64,000 bases of DNA from Herminiimonas sp. KBW02 (GCF_003852535.1 NZ_QAJP01000004.1:248001-312000); one strand, 5' to 3'; shown: positions 9,235-19,150, counted from the first letter of the stretch. Notes: generated from the letters alone by a model not told the origin. A program made the numbers and translations.

Positions 9235-11343
9235 ATGTTTGACGATTTTTCATTTGCCCCGGAAAAAGAAGGCGGCAGCGGCGACGGTGGCTTACCGTGG
9301 AAAATCCTGATCGCGGATGATGAAGAAGAAGTGCATCAAGTCACTGCCGTAGCAATGATCGATGTGCGCTTCAAGGGGCGTCCACTGGAATTCCTGCATG
9401 CGTATTCGGCGGCAGAAGCACGACAGGTACTGGCGCAGCATCCGGATATGGCTATCATCCTGCTTGATGTGGTGATGGAGGAAGAGGACGCCGGACTCCG
9501 TCTGGTGCGTCACATCCGCGAAAAAATGCGCAACCGCAGCCTGCGTATCGTCTTGCGTACCGGGCAGCCGGGACAGGCGCCGGAACGCGATGTGGTGATC
9601 GATTACGACATCAATGACTACAAGGCCAAGACCGAGCTGACGCGACAAAAACTCTTGACCTGCATTATCTCGGCGCTGCGTTCCTACGAAGATATCCTGT
9701 TGCTGGAAAAAGGCCGTAACGGGCTTGAGCATGTGGTGCATGCTGCTTCGGCCTTCCTGCAGACACCGTCCGAGCAGGCATTCGCGATGCAAATCCTGAA
9801 GCAGGTCAACCTGCTCATCCAGCATCCGCTCGATGGTTTGGTCACGCGGCGCCCGCTCGGTAAAGATGGCTTGGTGATCGTGACTTCGGTCGGCAAGGTC
9901 ATCCGTACCGAGCCTGCCGTGCTGGATGCGGTGCAGAGGGTGCTGGCGACGCAAAGAAATATTTATAGCGACATATATGTCGGCCTGTACATTCAGACGC
10001 TGAACGATGCCAATGAATATGTCATCTGGTGTCCTTTGCAGCGTTCCCTGTCGGAGATCGAGCATAGACTGATAGACGTGTTGTGCACGAATATCGCTGC
10101 TGGTCTGGCCAATGTGCAGCTATATGAATCCCTGCTGAACCTGAGTCGTAACCTGGAACAGCAAGTAGTGGAGCGCACGCGCGATTTATCGATAGCCAAA
10201 GATGACGCGGAATCGGCGAACCGGGCAAAATCCGAATTCCTCGCCGTCATGAGCCACGAAATCCGCACGCCGATGAACGGCATGCTGGGCATGATGCAGC
10301 TGGCGCTGGCCGAAACCTCGGATCGTACTCAGCGTGAACATCTGGAAACCGCGCAATATTCTGCCGAAGCCCTGCTCAGCATACTCAATGACATCCTGGA
10401 CTTCTCCAAGCTCGAATCGGGCAGCTTGCAATTTGAAGCGGCGCAGTTCGATCTGCGCAAAACCATGGATAGCGTAATTAACCTGATGGCATCGCGCACC
10501 AGCGATGCCTCGCTCTCGCTGAGGGTCGAATGTCCGGCCGAGATACCGCTTTTTCTGGTCGGCGATGCCAATCGCTTGCGTCAGGTCTTGCTGAACCTGA
10601 TTAATAATGCGCTCAAGTTCACCGAGCAGGGCGGGGTGACGCTGAAGGTGGAGCTGCTGAACCAGAGCAGCAGCCAGGCACGTGTGCGTTTTACCGTGAT
10701 CGACAGCGGCATCGGCATCGCGCCGGATGCGCAGGCGCGTTTATTCCAGGCTTTTTCGCAGGCCGATAGTTCTATTTCGCGGCGCTTTGGCGGTACCGGT
10801 CTGGGTTTGTCCATTTGCAAAAAAATCGTCGATATGCAGGGTGGCAGCATCGGTGTGCACAGTACCGAAGGCAAAGGCAGCCAGTTCTGGTTTGAGCTGC
10901 AGTTCGGTATCGGCGGCGAAACCGAAGTGGCGGCTGAAGTATTGGTGGCCCCGGCCACAAGTACGCGGCAATTACACATCCTGCTGGCCGAAGATAATGA
11001 AATTAACCAGAAAGTCGCCGCCACCTTGCTGAGAAAGGCTGGTCATACCGTAGAAATAGCGCAAAACGGACTGGAAGCATTGCAGGCGGTACAAAACGGC
11101 GCATTCGACGTCGTACTGATGGACATGCACATGCCGGAAATGGATGGCCTGGCAGCCACCCGTGCCATCCGCAATATGCCCGGGCCGGTTGCGACCTTGC
11201 CCATCGTCGCTTTGACAGCTGCTGGTGCATTGTCAGATATACAAATATGTATGGATGCCGGGATGAACTACTTCCTGGTAAAACCCTTCCGCATGGAACG
11301 ACTCAGTAGCATCCTGCACGAGCTGTCCATCGCCCATCGTTAG
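9235..11343 (+). CDS. Hybrid histidine kinase REC-DUF3369-HisKA-HATPase-REC
   Basis: 702 residues, cytoplasmic, with no membrane segments. Receiver 1 occupies about 20-145 (DDEEEVHQ, phospho-acceptor Asp near 78 in ILLDVVMEE). DUF3369 is recognised from LRTGQPGQAPERDVVIDYDI and the following segment. A short coiled coil leads to HisKA (MSHEIRTPMNG, phospho-His near 341), HATPase (NLINNALKFT, DSGIGIAP, GGTGLGLSI) and receiver 2 (LLAEDNEINQK, Asp near 630 in LMDMHMPEMDG). It lies nine bases after the large sensor kinase and is likely its phosphorelay partner. No DNA-binding output domain is present, so the final response regulator must be encoded elsewhere. Confidence 0.93.
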   Translation: MFDDFSFAPEKEGGSGDGGLPWKILIADDEEEVHQVTAVAMIDVRFKGRPLEFLHAYSAAEARQVLAQHPDMAIILLDVVMEEEDAGLRLVRHIREKMRNRSLRIVLRTGQPGQAPERDVVIDYDINDYKAKTELTRQKLLTCIISALRSYEDILLLEKGRNGLEHVVHAASAFLQTPSEQAFAMQILKQVNLLIQHPLDGLVTRRPLGKDGLVIVTSVGKVIRTEPAVLDAVQRVLATQRNIYSDIYVGLYIQTLNDANEYVIWCPLQRSLSEIEHRLIDVLCTNIAAGLANVQLYESLLNLSRNLEQQVVERTRDLSIAKDDAESANRAKSEFLAVMSHEIRTPMNGMLGMMQLALAETSDRTQREHLETAQYSAEALLSILNDILDFSKLESGSLQFEAAQFDLRKTMDSVINLMASRTSDASLSLRVECPAEIPLFLVGDANRLRQVLLNLINNALKFTEQGGVTLKVELLNQSSSQARVRFTVIDSGIGIAPDAQARLFQAFSQADSSISRRFGGTGLGLSICKKIVDMQGGSIGVHSTEGKGSQFWFELQFGIGGETEVAAEVLVAPATSTRQLHILLAEDNEINQKVAATLLRKAGHTVEIAQNGLEALQAVQNGAFDVVLMDMHMPEMDGLAATRAIRNMPGPVATLPIVALTAAGALSDIQICMDAGMNYFLVKPFRMERLSSILHELSIAHR

Positions 11344-11556
11344 AGAGTTCTGGGGCGGCTAGCCGCTGTTTTTCTGGTTCTTTATTCAGCTGTTAACGTC
11401 CTGTTCCTCCGGTTTTTCATTGCATATCGCCGAAATGACTCGGCTTTCCCCCTCTTTTTCCGGCCTGATTTGCCAGCGACCCCTTGATAATGCTCATTAA
11501 GAAATTCCGGCGTAAATACACGAAAACAGCCGGAAACCTTATTCAAACGGGGATCC

Positions 11557-14500
11557 ATGATGGAAATGAACCAGGCACTGCGTAAAAATCTTTCACTGCA
11601 AGCGACGGCTGCAGAGAACGACGACGTCATAGACAGCACGATAGATGTGCCGAAAAGTGGCGCACGTGTCGGCGGCATGGATCTCAAGGCGATACGTGCA
11701 GCGATTGCCAGGGTGGAGGCAGAAGCCAAGGCTACCGTCACAGCCGAAAATCGCGCCTATGCTGAAGCGCATGCCCGTTCACTGGCCGAAGATCGCGTAC
11801 AGACCGATGCCGCAGCCATCGCCGAGGCTAATAAACATGCACGTGCCGCGGAAGAAGCCATCACCGCCAGCCGTGCCCGCCTCGAAGCCGAACGCAAGGC
11901 ACGTGCCGCGAGTGAAGCGCGCACCATTGCCGTTAACAAGGAAATTGCCGAGCTGCGCGCCCGTACTGAAGCAGATACCCAATTGGGCATCATCGCCATC
12001 GGTCGTGCCAAAGCCGAACAGCTGGCGCGCAAGCGTACCGTTGAGCAAATCACCGAAGAAACCGAACTGAGTGCACGTGCAGCTGCTGCTGCCGAGCAAT
12101 TGGCGCGTGAAACCGAAGACATGCGTCGCCAGGTTGCAGATAGCATAGCCGCGACTGAAATCGCCACCCGCGCAGCGCAGGAAGACGCTGAAGAGCGTGC
12201 GCGCCTGGAATCGCGCGTAGCCGAACTGGCACGTGAGCATGCACGTCGTGAAAAGCTGGCGCTCGAAACCAATAAATCGCTGCTCAGCACACGGCGCGAT
12301 GCCGTCATTCTGAGCCAGCAACGTGAAGAAGCCGACAGCAAGGCACTGGCCACCATGCTCAGCCGCGTGCCGGCGGAAGTCCGTGCGCGTGAAGAAGCAC
12401 TCTCGCGTGCTGCGACTGAACAAGAGCAGCACAGTATTGCGCAAGCCCGCCTCGAATCCGAACAGCGCGCACTGGAAGCAATCCAGATGCGCATGCAAGC
12501 CGAAACCGAAATGCAGGCGGCAGCGGCACGTCGTGAACACGTAGAAAAAATGGCGTCAGTGGCAGCCCAGTCGCGCCGTGAAGCGGAAGAACGCATACGC
12601 GTGGCGACTGAAGCGCGCATACAGGTTGAAAAGGAATTGCAAAGTTCCGCCGTCGCACGGGTAGAGGCCGAGCATCAGGCAGATGAACAAGTGCGTGCGC
12701 GTATTGCGGTAGAAGCGCGTGGCGAAGAAGAAGCACGTCAACGCGAAATCGCAGAACAGCAAGCAGTTGCTGCGGCCCGTGTACGTACCGAAGAAGAACT
12801 GCGTGCACGCGAACTGGCTGAGCAACGCGTGGCAATGGAGCGTGCCGCAGCATCGATGGCAGCAGCCCGCACCGCATCCGAAAAAATCGCGCTGGACCGC
12901 GCAGCAGAACGCCTCAAGCTGCAACAGCAACTGGCAGAAACCGCATCGCAGAAAGCGGAAGAAACGCTGGCTTTGGCGAATGTGGAACGGGAACGCGCCG
13001 AGGCGGAGCAAGTTGCACTGGCTGCAGTACAAGCGAAAAAACAAGCAGCAGCAGCCGTAGCCGCCAGCGTCGCAGCGAACGCGGAAGCGGACCAGGAACA
13101 AGTCGCCTTGCTGCGTCTGAAACAACAGGCAGAGCAGCAAAACCTGTCGGCGAAGGAAGCAGAAAGCGCGGCCATCAAGCTGACGCTGGAGCAAACCACG
13201 ACGGAAGCCAATCACAAACGCGCGGCCGCTGACGCAGCACTGGCAAAAGCACATGAAGCAGTGAAGCTGGCCAAGCTGCAGGAACAACGTTTGCAGGACG
13301 AGCAAAAAGCGTTGCAGGTAACGCAGGAAAAACTGGCTGCTGAACGTGCGCATGCCGATGCGGTGCAAAAGGAATTACTCAGCCATCGTCAACGTATTGC
13401 AAAAGAACAGGCCGCCAAAGCTGCATCCGAAGCACGTGACCGCGCGAATAAGGAAAGCGCAGTCTTGCTGGCGGCGCAAGAGCAAGCTGATCAGGACTTG
13501 CGCGCGGCACATGAAGCTGAGCAAATGGCCCAGCAACACGCGTTGGCACAGACCAAAGCGCAAACAGAAATGCAGCGCAAGGCAGCACGTGCCGAGCTGG
13601 AAAAAACCCGGCAGATGGTAGAGCTGACCCGCGCCGAACGCGAACGCGCAGAAGCGGAAGAACTCGCAGTGCAGGCGCTGGAAGAAAAGCGTCAGATCGA
13701 AGCGGCAGCGCAAGCGGAAGCCGAAGCACGTACCGCAGCAGAATTGCAAAAAATGGAAATGCTGCGTCAGCGTGAACTGGAAGAGCGCAAAATTCGCACA
13801 GCCAGCGAAGCAGAATGCGCAGCCACCCGCGCTACCCTGGAACAGACCAAGGCACGTGCCGAATTCCAGCAGGCTGCTGCACTGGCATCGGAGCAACGTG
13901 CTGCGCAGGCACTGGAACTGGCGCAACAGGAACAGGCGCGCAGTGCCGCCGAGCAGCAAGCGCTGGCAGCAATGCAGCAAAAACTGGCGCTGGAACAAAA
14001 AGCGCGGGTAGAGGCGGAAGCGCGCATCCTGCTGGAACACGAACAAGCCAATACCCTGCAGGCGCGTAGCGCAGCGGAAGAAGCATTGCGCGCATCGAGC
14101 GCAGCACGTCTGGCGTCTGAAAAGCAAACACTGGAAGCGGCCGAGCAACAGGCCGAACTGCAACGCCAGGCTGCCGCGGCGGCTGAAGTGCGCGCGCAGC
14201 AAGCGCAGGAATTGGCGAAAACAGAACGCGAGCGTGCCAATCTCGAGCAGCAGGCGATGAACGCGATTGAAAAGAAACTGCAAGCCGAGCAACAGCGCGC
14301 GCACGCTGCGGCCTCCTTGCTGCAAGCAACACAGGAAAAAATGCAGGCAGAGCAGGCTGCGCTGGCGGCAGCCGAAGCGCGTGCACGTGCCGAGCAGGAG
14401 CAAACCAGCATCTTGCGCAGCCGTGAGCAGGTACAAGCTGCATTGCGTGCAGCGACCGAAGCTGCGACTGCCGCCGAGCAAGAAGCGCTGGAAAAAGAAA

Positions 14501-15285
14501 CGCAGCAAGCGGAAGCGCAACGCCTGTTGACGGAACTGGCGGAACGCAAGGCACAGGAAGCAGCCGAACTGGCGGAAATCGAAGCGCAACGCATCAGCGC
14601 CGAACAACAGACGCTGGAAATGCTGCAGGAACAGCAGCAACTGGAATTGCAAAAAGCTGAAGCCAGCGAAATCGCTTTGACGGCGATGCAGGAGAAACTG
14701 CAAGCGGAACAACGTGCCTGCACTGAAGCCGAACAAGCAGCGATTACAGAACTGGAAGTAGCCGAACTGGCGAATCAGCGTCTGGCAGCGGAGACCGAAG
14801 CACGCGTGGCGCAGGAAGCGCAACTGGAAGCGGAACGCATTGCGCTCAGCTACGCTCAGGAACAGGCGAAGTCGGCTGCCGCTGCACTGGAAATGTCGAA
14901 AGTTAACCAGGCACGCCTGGAGCGCGAACAAGCTGAAGCGCAGGCTGTGGCACACGAATTACTGCAACGTATCAGCACCCAGGGTGAGCAAAACGAAGAG
15001 TGGCGCATGCGTGCCGAAGCGGTACTGGCGGAGTCCATGGTCGCGCTGCCGGGCAAATCCCGTGCTGGTGCATGGATGGCGGTAGCAGCGGGCTTTGCCC
15101 TGTGCGCTGGTCTGGCCGTGTGGGCGGTGCAGGGCGGCGGCTTGCAAATGTCGGGCGCTAAACCTGTGGCGCATGCTGTTGCAGCACCTCAGGCCGCCAA
15201 CGTGGCAGCGAACGTCGCCGCGCCGGTCGCCAATCTGCAAATGTCTTATGCATTGACCGCATTGCCTGCCGCACCAGCTAAATAA
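11557..15285 (+). CDS. Giant Ala/Glu-rich coiled-coil protein with C-terminal membrane anchor
   Basis: 1242 residues of unknown function. Residues of about 45 to 1150 are almost continuous Ala, Glu, Gln, Arg and Lys heptad-like sequence (units such as RAEAE, AEQQAL, ALAAMQQKL recur with variation), predicting one very long alpha-helical coiled coil. A single hydrophobic helix follows at about 1169-1188 (GAWMAVAAGFALCAGLAVWAV), then an Ala/Val-rich tail of about 50 residues. There is no signal peptide, so most of the protein should be cytoplasmic, anchored by its C-terminal helix. TolA and IgA-binding-like proteins have similar composition, but no TolA C-terminal domain is seen. A perfect terminator follows. 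Composition explains the long open frames on the opposite strand. Confidence 0.85.
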   Translation: MMEMNQALRKNLSLQATAAENDDVIDSTIDVPKSGARVGGMDLKAIRAAIARVEAEAKATVTAENRAYAEAHARSLAEDRVQTDAAAIAEANKHARAAEEAITASRARLEAERKARAASEARTIAVNKEIAELRARTEADTQLGIIAIGRAKAEQLARKRTVEQITEETELSARAAAAAEQLARETEDMRRQVADSIAATEIATRAAQEDAEERARLESRVAELAREHARREKLALETNKSLLSTRRDAVILSQQREEADSKALATMLSRVPAEVRAREEALSRAATEQEQHSIAQARLESEQRALEAIQMRMQAETEMQAAAARREHVEKMASVAAQSRREAEERIRVATEARIQVEKELQSSAVARVEAEHQADEQVRARIAVEARGEEEARQREIAEQQAVAAARVRTEEELRARELAEQRVAMERAAASMAAARTASEKIALDRAAERLKLQQQLAETASQKAEETLALANVERERAEAEQVALAAVQAKKQAAAAVAASVAANAEADQEQVALLRLKQQAEQQNLSAKEAESAAIKLTLEQTTTEANHKRAAADAALAKAHEAVKLAKLQEQRLQDEQKALQVTQEKLAAERAHADAVQKELLSHRQRIAKEQAAKAASEARDRANKESAVLLAAQEQADQDLRAAHEAEQMAQQHALAQTKAQTEMQRKAARAELEKTRQMVELTRAERERAEAEELAVQALEEKRQIEAAAQAEAEARTAAELQKMEMLRQRELEERKIRTASEAECAATRATLEQTKARAEFQQAAALASEQRAAQALELAQQEQARSAAEQQALAAMQQKLALEQKARVEAEARILLEHEQANTLQARSAAEEALRASSAARLASEKQTLEAAEQQAELQRQAAAAAEVRAQQAQELAKTERERANLEQQAMNAIEKKLQAEQQRAHAAASLLQATQEKMQAEQAALAAAEARARAEQEQTSILRSREQVQAALRAATEAATAAEQEALEKETQQAEAQRLLTELAERKAQEAAELAEIEAQRISAEQQTLEMLQEQQQLELQKAEASEIALTAMQEKLQAEQRACTEAEQAAITELEVAELANQRLAAETEARVAQEAQLEAERIALSYAQEQAKSAAAALEMSKVNQARLEREQAEAQAVAHELLQRISTQGEQNEEWRMRAEAVLAESMVALPGKSRAGAWMAVAAGFALCAGLAVWAVQGGGLQMSGAKPVAHAVAAPQAANVAANVAAPVANLQMSYALTALPAAPAK

Positions 15286-15345
15286 ACAGACCGCGTTTAC
15301 GTTTAAAGCCGCAGCACAGGCACAGGGAAGGTCAAGGGGGGAGAA

Positions 15346-15380
15346 GGAGATACAGCATGCATGCTGTATCTCCTTTTTTA
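15346..15380 (+). terminator. Intrinsic terminator of the coiled-coil gene
   Basis: A 28-base perfect palindrome at 15346-15373 (arm GGAGATACAGCAT with its reverse complement) is followed by TTTTTT. Very strong stem. Confidence 0.92.
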
Positions 15381-15605
15381 TGTGCGGCGTATGTCATCGC
15401 AAGCATCGCCCGCCATGCTTGCAGCTACAAATCAAATCCGGCAAAATCGCCGCGCCCGGGGAAATTGTCGTTACGCACCGAATAAACCCTTGATAACGTA
15501 GTCATCCAGCCACATTTCCTTATAGCAATCGATAGTGGAAGCCGAGCGGTTTGTCGTACTATATCGGCTGTGCGCATTTACCCTACAACCATAATAAGGA
15601 AAACC

Positions 15606-16778
15606 ATGTTCTTTGCGTCGCGTCGCACCCCTCATACAGGCCTACGCCACGCGTTGAGCCGTGCCCTCGTCTCTATCGGTTTTGTTGCAGGTTTTTATGC
15701 TACTTCGGCGATCGCCGATGAATTGTCGGATGTGTCCCAGTTGTTGCGTGCCGGTCAGCATGCACAGGCATTGACCAAGGCCGATGCCTTTCTTAACAAG
15801 AACCCGCGTGATGCGCAGATGCGCTTCCTGAAGGGCGTGATTCTGACCGAGCAAAACAAGTCGGCAGAGGCTATCGCGATTTTTACCAAGTTGACAGAAG
15901 ATTACCCTACGCTGCCTGAGCCATATAACAACCTGGCGGTGCTGTACGCATCCGGTGGTCAGTACGATAAAGCACGTACCGCGCTGGATATGGCGATACG
16001 CACCAACCCGACTTACGCGACCGCGTATGAAAATCTGGGTGATGTACATGCTAAATTGGCAAGCCAGGCATATGACAAGGCTTTACAGCTCGATAACAAC
16101 AATACCGCGGCCAAGTCCAAGCTGACGATGGTGCGTTCTCTGGTGGGCAATACCACTGGCGGTACCAATCCTAAAGTAGCGGTGGTCGCAGCAGCGCCGA
16201 CCCCGGCACCCGCACCAGTACGCGCAGAACCAGTGAAACCGGAACCTGCACCAGCACCCAAGCCGGTAGTCAAGGAAGTACCTAAGGTCGAAGCCAAACC
16301 GGAAGTGAAGCCGGATCACAAGGCGGAACAATTAGCCGAACAAAAAGCAGCGCAACTGGCAGCACAAAAAGCCGCGCAGAAAGCCGAAGCTGATGCCAAG
16401 CGCGAAGCCAAGGCGAAAGCGAATGCTGCTGCTGACGCTGAGCGCGAACAAGTCCTGAGCGCAGTGAATGCTTGGGCCAAGTCCTGGAGTGCACGTGATG
16501 TGAAGGGCTACCTCAACGCCTACGCCAGCGACTTCGTTTTACCAGCCGGACAGTCGCGCAAAGACTGGGCGGATGAACGTCGCGCCCGGATTGAAGACAA
16601 GGGCCGTATCAGCGTGAAGATAGAAACACCGCAAGTTAGCGTCAGCGGTAACACGGCTACTGTAAAATTCCGTCAGATTTACGATTCTGATCGTACCAAA
16701 GCCAATAGCCGCAAAACTTTGGTCATGACCAGACAAGGCAATAAATGGCATATCAAGCAGGAGCGTTCGGGTAGCTGA
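15606..16778 (+). CDS. Exported TPR protein with C-terminal NTF2-like domain
   Basis: About 390 residues. The ATG at 15606 is chosen because AAGGA lies six bases upstream; an upstream in-frame GTG at 15570 has no such site. A signal peptide ends near AIADELSD. TPR repeats follow (SQLLRAGQHAQAL, AQMRFLKGVIL, YNNLAVLYASGGQYDKA), then a Pro/Ala/Lys-rich linker and an Ala/Lys/Glu helix. The final 110 residues look like an NTF2/SnoaL-type fold (VNAWAKSWSARDVKGYLNAY ... KWHIKQE). The same type of C-terminal domain ends the next protein, whose start overlaps this stop by one base, so the two form an operon, probably for envelope or peptidoglycan maintenance. Confidence 0.85.
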   Translation: MFFASRRTPHTGLRHALSRALVSIGFVAGFYATSAIADELSDVSQLLRAGQHAQALTKADAFLNKNPRDAQMRFLKGVILTEQNKSAEAIAIFTKLTEDYPTLPEPYNNLAVLYASGGQYDKARTALDMAIRTNPTYATAYENLGDVHAKLASQAYDKALQLDNNNTAAKSKLTMVRSLVGNTTGGTNPKVAVVAAAPTPAPAPVRAEPVKPEPAPAPKPVVKEVPKVEAKPEVKPDHKAEQLAEQKAAQLAAQKAAQKAEADAKREAKAKANAAADAEREQVLSAVNAWAKSWSARDVKGYLNAYASDFVLPAGQSRKDWADERRARIEDKGRISVKIETPQVSVSGNTATVKFRQIYDSDRTKANSRKTLVMTRQGNKWHIKQERSGS

Positions 16779-18034
16779 TGGTTTGTTTGTGCACACAGTT
16801 GCGATTTATCGCACGTCGTATCGGATATAAGGCAAGTAGTGCTGCTTTAGGCGTAGTAGTCGCCGCCAGCGTTATGGCGACGCCAGCCTGGGCCAATGGC
16901 AGCAAGCCAGGGGTGCCGGCGCGTCTTGATCCGGAAATCATGCTGATTGATGTTTATAAAGCATTGGCGGCAAATCGTTTGCGTGATGCACAGGCTAAAG
17001 CTGATGCACTGGTGGCGGCTTATCCTACCTTCCGTCTTGGTCACCTGGTGCGTGGCGACTTGCTGTTGCTGCACACACGGCCTATCAAAACTTTTGGTGC
17101 AGCACCGAATGCGCCGGCCGACAAGCTGAACAATTTGCGCGATGAAGCGATCGTTCGTCTGAAATCCTTGCGCGAACGGCCCGACCCGGAGATGATTCCG
17201 CGCGCCATCCTGCAAATGCGTGACGACCAGAAGAATGTATTGCTGGTCGATGCAAAACGCTCGCGTTTGTATGTCTATCAGCGCGTCAACGGCCAGTTCA
17301 AGCTGACCAGCGATTACTACATCAGCCAGGGCAGACTGGGCGTCAACAAATTCAAGGAAGGCGACCAAAAGACGCCGCTGGGTGTGTACTACATCACCGC
17401 ACGTTTGCCGGGTGCACGCCTGCCTGAGTTCTATGGTCCGGGTGCATTGCCGATCAATTATCCGAATGAATGGGATAAGGCGAATGGCCGCAGTGGTTCC
17501 GGCATCTGGCTGCACGGTACGCCATCCGATAGTTATAGCCGTCCGCCGCTGTCTTCCGATGGTTGCGTGGTGTTGACGAATCCCGACCTGAAAGAATTAT
17601 CGGCGTCGGTCGAGATCGGCAATACGCCGGTCATCATCAGCGAAGATCTGAAGTTTGTCAGCAAGGCGAAGTGGGACGCGGACAGACAGGCTGCCAACAA
17701 AATGCTGGAAAGCTGGCGTGCTGATCTGGAAACCACGGATCCTGAATTGCTGCGTCGTCATTATTCGCGCAACTTCAAGGCGATGCGTGGACAGAACCTG
17801 AACAACTGGCTGGATAAAGTGCAGCAATCGAATCTGGGTGCGCGCAAAATCGGCGTGAGCTTGCGTGATGTGACGCTGTTCCGTTATCCGGATCAAAAAG
17901 ACCAGAAAGAATTAATCGTTGCCGCTTTCACACAGGAAGCGACGATAGGTAAAGGCAGGCACGTTACGCGCAAGCGCCAGTACTGGGCGAAAGAAGGCGC
18001 GCAATGGAAAATCGTTTCCGAAGTTAATCTCTGA
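16778..18034 (+). CDS. L,D-transpeptidase (YkuD domain) with C-terminal NTF2-like domain
   Basis: 418 residues. A signal peptide ends near TPAWANG. The YkuD catalytic domain spans about 145-285, with the signature HGTPSDSY...SSDGCVVL containing the His and nucleophilic Cys that form 3-3 peptidoglycan cross-links or attach proteins to peptidoglycan. The last 120 residues resemble the NTF2-like tail of the preceding TPR protein (LESWRADLETTDPELLRRHYSRNF ... AQWKIVSE), the arrangement known from Cds6-type L,D-transpeptidases. The ATG shares one base with the preceding TGA, so the two are translationally coupled. Periplasmic. Confidence 0.92.
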   Translation: MVCLCTQLRFIARRIGYKASSAALGVVVAASVMATPAWANGSKPGVPARLDPEIMLIDVYKALAANRLRDAQAKADALVAAYPTFRLGHLVRGDLLLLHTRPIKTFGAAPNAPADKLNNLRDEAIVRLKSLRERPDPEMIPRAILQMRDDQKNVLLVDAKRSRLYVYQRVNGQFKLTSDYYISQGRLGVNKFKEGDQKTPLGVYYITARLPGARLPEFYGPGALPINYPNEWDKANGRSGSGIWLHGTPSDSYSRPPLSSDGCVVLTNPDLKELSASVEIGNTPVIISEDLKFVSKAKWDADRQAANKMLESWRADLETTDPELLRRHYSRNFKAMRGQNLNNWLDKVQQSNLGARKIGVSLRDVTLFRYPDQKDQKELIVAAFTQEATIGKGRHVTRKRQYWAKEGAQWKIVSEVNL

Positions 18035-18114
18035 TTTTGTTGTCCTGCTGAATTAAATACGGATGCGATTGTTGCATCTGTTATCACTTCCTCTCATCTG
18101 CAACATCCTGCAAG

Positions 18115-18136
18115 CGCCAGACGACCACGTCTGGCG
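18115..18136. other. Perfect 9-bp hairpin after the L,D-transpeptidase gene
   Basis: CGCCAGACG and CGTCTGGCG flank a four-base ACCA loop. No T run follows, so it may be a factor-dependent or processing signal. Nothing else recognisable lies between 18035 and 18280. Confidence 0.4.
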
Positions 18137-18280
18137 GCAGCGACCGGTCTTCATACTTCTTTACAATTGTAAAAGACTATTTCCCTCGTGGATTTTGCAC
18201 AGGCGATCTATATAGTGATTCCATGACGAAGCGATTATTGAAACCAAATCTGGTTTCCGCGACGGATAAAAGGAAACGCC

Positions 18281-18685
18281 ATGTTGCATAAGAAACTGAT
18301 CGGTATTGCCCTGATAGCGACTGCTGCAGTGTCGACCACTGCCTTTGCAGATAATCGTGGCGTCAACACGGCACTCGGTGCTGTAGTCGGTGCCGTCATC
18401 GGTAACAGCATAGGCGGACAAGACGCAGCGATCGTCGGCGGTGTGCTGGGCGCGGTAGTCGGTGCGAGTGCATCTTCCGGTCGTCGTGATGATCGTTATT
18501 ACGGTCGTCAGCCGCAAGCGTATTACCAGCCACAGCAACAATACTATCGTCCTGTACCGGTATATCAACGTCCGTACTATCGCGACGGCTACGCCGAGCG
18601 TGATCATTATCGCGGACAGTATTACCGTGGCAATGAACGACGCGTGGACTACGAACCATATGGACGTGATTACTATCGTCGCTAA
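18281..18685 (+). CDS. Exported glycine-zipper protein with Tyr/Arg-rich tail
   Basis: 134 residues. A signal peptide ends near TTAFADN. It is followed by a glycine-zipper 2TM-like segment (TALGAVVGAVIGNSIGG and AAIVGGVLGAVVGA) of the Rcp-lipoprotein/SlyB outer-membrane type. The C-terminal half is rich in Tyr, Arg, Gln and Asp (RDDRYYGRQ, QYYRPVPVY) and probably disordered. An AAGGAAA site precedes the ATG. First of three small envelope proteins with Tyr/Pro/Gly-rich tails in 1.3 kb. Function unknown. Confidence 0.82.
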   Translation: MLHKKLIGIALIATAAVSTTAFADNRGVNTALGAVVGAVIGNSIGGQDAAIVGGVLGAVVGASASSGRRDDRYYGRQPQAYYQPQQQYYRPVPVYQRPYYRDGYAERDHYRGQYYRGNERRVDYEPYGRDYYRR

Positions 18686-18770
18686 GTCGTACGACAGGAT
18701 GAATGCAGGCAGGTATCGAATATACGCTGTGATGCACTCTTAACAAGCAGCTCGAAGAAAGGTGGTTGCG

Positions 18771-19025
18771 ATGAAATCCATTACACCAGGCATGGCGAAA
18801 CGCCTCACAATTTCGCTGGTAGCGCTCGCCGCACTTGGTGGTTGTGCGGTAGTACCTTATAACGATGGTTACTATGCACAGCCAGGTTACGTTACGGGGC
18901 CGGTATACGCGGCACCAGCACCTGTGTATGTGACGCCGTCGATTAACCTCGGCTTCCAGTACAGATCGCGTGGTTACTACGGTGGCCCACGCTACTACGG
19001 TCACGGTTATCGTGGCTGGAGATAA
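18771..19025 (+). CDS. Small Tyr/Gly-rich lipoprotein
   Basis: 84 residues from ATG 18771, placed nine bases after AAAGG; an in-frame GTG at 18762 overlaps that site and is less likely. The signal peptide has a lipobox ending LGGC near residue 26. The mature part is rich in Tyr, Pro and Gly (NDGYYAQPGYV, GGPRYYGHGYRGWR). It probably sits at the outer membrane. Unknown function. A strong terminator follows. Confidence 0.75.
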   Translation: MKSITPGMAKRLTISLVALAALGGCAVVPYNDGYYAQPGYVTGPVYAAPAPVYVTPSINLGFQYRSRGYYGGPRYYGHGYRGWR

Positions 19026-19065
19026 GCTGACAAGTAAATACGCCGAAGCTAACTGCCGGGGCAAT

Positions 19066-19102
19066 AAAAAATGGCTAGTCCTGAAAGACTAGCCATTTTT
19101 TA
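19066..19102. terminator. Bidirectional intrinsic terminator
   Basis: ATGGCTAGTC and GACTAGCCAT form a 10-bp stem over a short loop, with A and T runs on either side. It serves the lipoprotein gene and the convergent gene at 19151. Confidence 0.92.
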
Positions 19103-19150
19103 ATTTGTACATGATCGTTAAACGATCACATTACCTATTAAGAGCGATGT

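Noticed and set aside
13375-14955. Very long minus-strand open frame (526 codons) opposite the coiled-coil gene, with others at 11757-12620 and 13767-14723
   Set aside because: The products are Cys/Phe/Leu/Arg- or Ser/Ala/Cys-rich artefacts of the biased Ala/Glu/Gln codons on the plus strand; no start signals or family motifs.
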